DNA of 64,000 bases from Qipengyuania sp. JC766. Its GTDB lineage: Bacteria > Pseudomonadota > Alphaproteobacteria > Sphingomonadales > Sphingomonadaceae. The translations under genes were made by a program, and so were the position numbers. Shown in pieces: positions 62,751-64,000 of the stretch (positions are counted from its first letter, which is position 1; the number at the start of each line of letters is the position of its first letter). A model generated the notes under the pieces. That model was not told the origin of the DNA, made no database searches, and worked only from the letters and a program-made list of their open reading frames with translations. The stretch spans positions 992,001 to 1,056,000 of the forward strand of contig NZ_JBFEFL010000001.1 of NCBI RefSeq assembly GCF_040717445.1. The letters are read 5' to 3'.

Positions 62751-63098
62751 TCAGTCCACCCGGCGCAGCACCCGCCCGGTCTGGGCGTGGACATCGACGT
62801 AGAACACCCGGTCCTTGCGCACGAACTTGAAGCGATAGCCCGGTACCGAGGAATCGTAATCGAACCCCAGATACTCGATGCACCGGCCGTCCTTGCTGGT
62901 CTGTCCGCGACGGCAGATCGGCAGGCTGAGGCTGCGGAATGCGCGGTTCTGCAATTCGCTGACGCGCATCTCGTTGCCGGCGCGCATCTCGCGCCGTGCC
63001 TCGGCCTGCTCGCCGTTCAGCGGCTGGGCCGCCACGGGAAGCGAGAGCGAGGCCGCGACAATCGCGGCGGCGGAAACGAGGGCGGCTTTCATCGACAT
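62751..63098 (-). CDS. PepSY-like periplasmic protein
   Basis: 115 residues with a signal peptide (to about LPVAAQP). Two cysteines (PICRRG and GRCIEY) may form a disulfide. The end YRFKFVRKDRVFYVDVHAQTGRVLRRVD is the strand-strand motif of PepSY domains. It lies upstream of the response regulator with a gap of 85 bases, in the position of small PepSY proteins linked to PhoPQ-type systems. ATG 63092 is an alternative start. Confidence 0.8.
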   Translation of the reverse strand: MSMKAALVSAAAIVAASLSLPVAAQPLNGEQAEARREMRAGNEMRVSELQNRAFRSLSLPICRRGQTSKDGRCIEYLGFDYDSSVPGYRFKFVRKDRVFYVDVHAQTGRVLRRVD

Positions 63099-63180
63099 GA
63101 CCAGTCATGCCTATCGGCCGCCCGTTGAACAACCTCTGAATTCGGCGGGACCGCTTCGTTCAGGTTTCCCGGCCCTTTCC

Positions 63181-63903
63181 TTACCGGGTCATCTCGTAGG
63201 TGACGTTCAGGGTCACGCTGCTGCCGACGAGTCCCGGCTGGACCGGGGTGGAAGCCTGTTCGGCAACATCCATCGTTGCAGCCCGGCGCATCAGCGGCTG
63301 CGGACCGCTTGACTGCATGTTCTCGCTGACTTCCAAAAGGCGGACATTGCCGTAGCCGGCAGTGCGGGCGTAGCCGCGCGCCATTTCGAGCGCGCGCTGC
63401 ATCGCCGTCTCGCGTGCCTGCGCCTTGGCCGCGCTGTCGTCTTCGACCGAGAAGTCAGGGCCGCCAAGGTCCGTGGCGCCCGCCGCAACCAGCGCATCCA
63501 GCACCGGGCCGGTGCGCTGCACGTCATCCAGTTCCACGCTCACGCGATTGGACACGGTGTAGCCGCGGAAGACCTGCCGCTGGGTGCCCTGGTTGTAATC
63601 GTACCGCGCGCTCAGATTGATGCCGGTCGTCTGGATGTCCTCGTCCGCGATGCCCAGCGCCTTGATCTGGTCGATCACGCGGGTCATCTGGTTGGCGTTC
63701 TGCTGCATCGCCTCCACGGCGGTGCGGGCTTCGGTCGTGACGCCGGCGCTGATCGTCACCGTGTCGGGCTCGCCTTCCACGGTTTCGGTCACCGACAGGC
63801 GGACGATCGGGCCGTCGCTGTCAACCATGACATCGGCAGATGCAGGCGCGGCCAGCACCATGGCGGATGCGGCAGCGGAAAGAATCAGCGTGTTACGCAG
63901 CAT
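63181..63903 (-). CDS. SIMPL-domain (DUF541) periplasmic protein
   Basis: 240 residues with signal peptide MLRNTLILSAAASAMVLAAPASA. The domain is recognised by VTETVEGEPDTVTISAGVTTEA, IDQIKALGIADEDIQTTGI and the GYTVSNRVSVELDD strand. Family members localise to the envelope and are linked to stress or adhesion; the function is unclear. Confidence 0.92.
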   Translation of the reverse strand: MLRNTLILSAAASAMVLAAPASADVMVDSDGPIVRLSVTETVEGEPDTVTISAGVTTEARTAVEAMQQNANQMTRVIDQIKALGIADEDIQTTGINLSARYDYNQGTQRQVFRGYTVSNRVSVELDDVQRTGPVLDALVAAGATDLGGPDFSVEDDSAAKAQARETAMQRALEMARGYARTAGYGNVRLLEVSENMQSSGPQPLMRRAATMDVAEQASTPVQPGLVGSSVTLNVTYEMTR

Positions 63904-63945
63904 GTGAAGTCTCCTTTATGGACAGGCAGGCTGTCCCTCGCGCCC

Positions 63946-64000
63946 TTACGCGCGGCTGAACTGGCAGGTTCCCGCATCGCGCTTGCCGCGCGACCGCACG
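63946..64000 (-). CDS. Possible C-terminal end of a gene beyond the window
   Basis: Reading inward from base 64000, 17 codons (VRSRGKRDAGTCQFSRA) end in TAA at 63948-63946, 42 bases before the SIMPL gene start. The residues are protein-like, but too few to identify a family. Confidence 0.35.
   Translation of the reverse strand, partial: VRSRGKRDAGTCQFSRA

Noticed and set aside
60779-62830. 683-codon open frame on the plus strand across the kinase and regulator genes
   Set aside because: It is antisense to two clear genes and has His/Arg/Gln-rich composition typical of shadow frames.

Overview
This window is a stretch of bacterial chromosome that is densely coding and clearly GC-rich. The gene content points to an alphaproteobacterium of the order Sphingomonadales, most likely family Erythrobacteraceae. 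The signs are an orphan NDUFS4-like complex I subunit gene, an alphaproteobacterial LexA-type motif (GAAC-N7-GAAC), the cytochrome c maturation set, and an envelope gene block in which the lipid A genes lpxD, lpxA and lpxB are absent from their usual places. Sphingomonads are known for replacing LPS with glycosphingolipids. I see no rRNA, IS element, prophage or CRISPR array. The window is mostly conserved housekeeping sequence with a few small or poorly characterised genes between the conserved blocks.

Layout. 1-4.7 kb: a truncated glycosyltransferase, a Crp/Fnr regulator overlapping a sulfotransferase, a DEAD-box RNA helicase and tRNA-Met. 4.8-10.3 kb (minus strand): a 2H phosphoesterase, mltG, fabF, acpP, a lipoprotein and aspS. 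10.5-15.1 kb: rnd-oxyR, a PilZ protein, pgsA and an LplT-like transporter. 15.1-21.2 kb: a small membrane protein, an EVE-domain protein, a GGDEF-EAL protein, then the overlapping run dapF-mtaB-ftsY-yciB. 21.2-28.1 kb (minus): kup, then ccmI-H-G-F-E-D-C in coordinate order, without ccmA or ccmB. 28.2-31.3 kb: an amino acid dehydrogenase, tRNA-His, a prolyl 4-hydroxylase-like gene with a small membrane gene, an ABM protein and rpmE. 31.4-43.1 kb (minus): the classic block rpsB-tsf-pyrH-frr-uppS-cdsA-dxr-rseP-bamA-ompH-fabZ, interrupted between tsf and pyrH by one oppositely oriented secreted protein gene.

43.1-47.8 kb: a small membrane-protein gene behind a LexA box and a DnaA box, pssA-psd (phosphatidylethanolamine synthesis), a KAS III-like enzyme, tRNA-Tyr, rlmB and hup. 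47.9-57.7 kb (minus): lon, a secreted protein, ybaB, dnaX, SRP RNA, the NDUFS4-like gene, hrpB, and an XRE regulator with a membrane protein behind two palindromic operators. 57.8-64 kb: an AT-richer two-TM orphan, a 55-residue membrane protein, polyprenyl diphosphate synthase, chorismate mutase, a Tyr/Arg-rich lipoprotein, a two-component system with a PepSY-like neighbour, and a SIMPL protein.

Many adjacent genes overlap by 1 or 4 bases (TGATG, ATGA, GTGA), so translation is probably coupled within these operons. The candidates I consider least explained are the small membrane gene at 43394-43642 with LexA and DnaA motifs upstream, the paired 18-bp operators at 57672-57722, and the compositionally atypical gene at 57785-58318.
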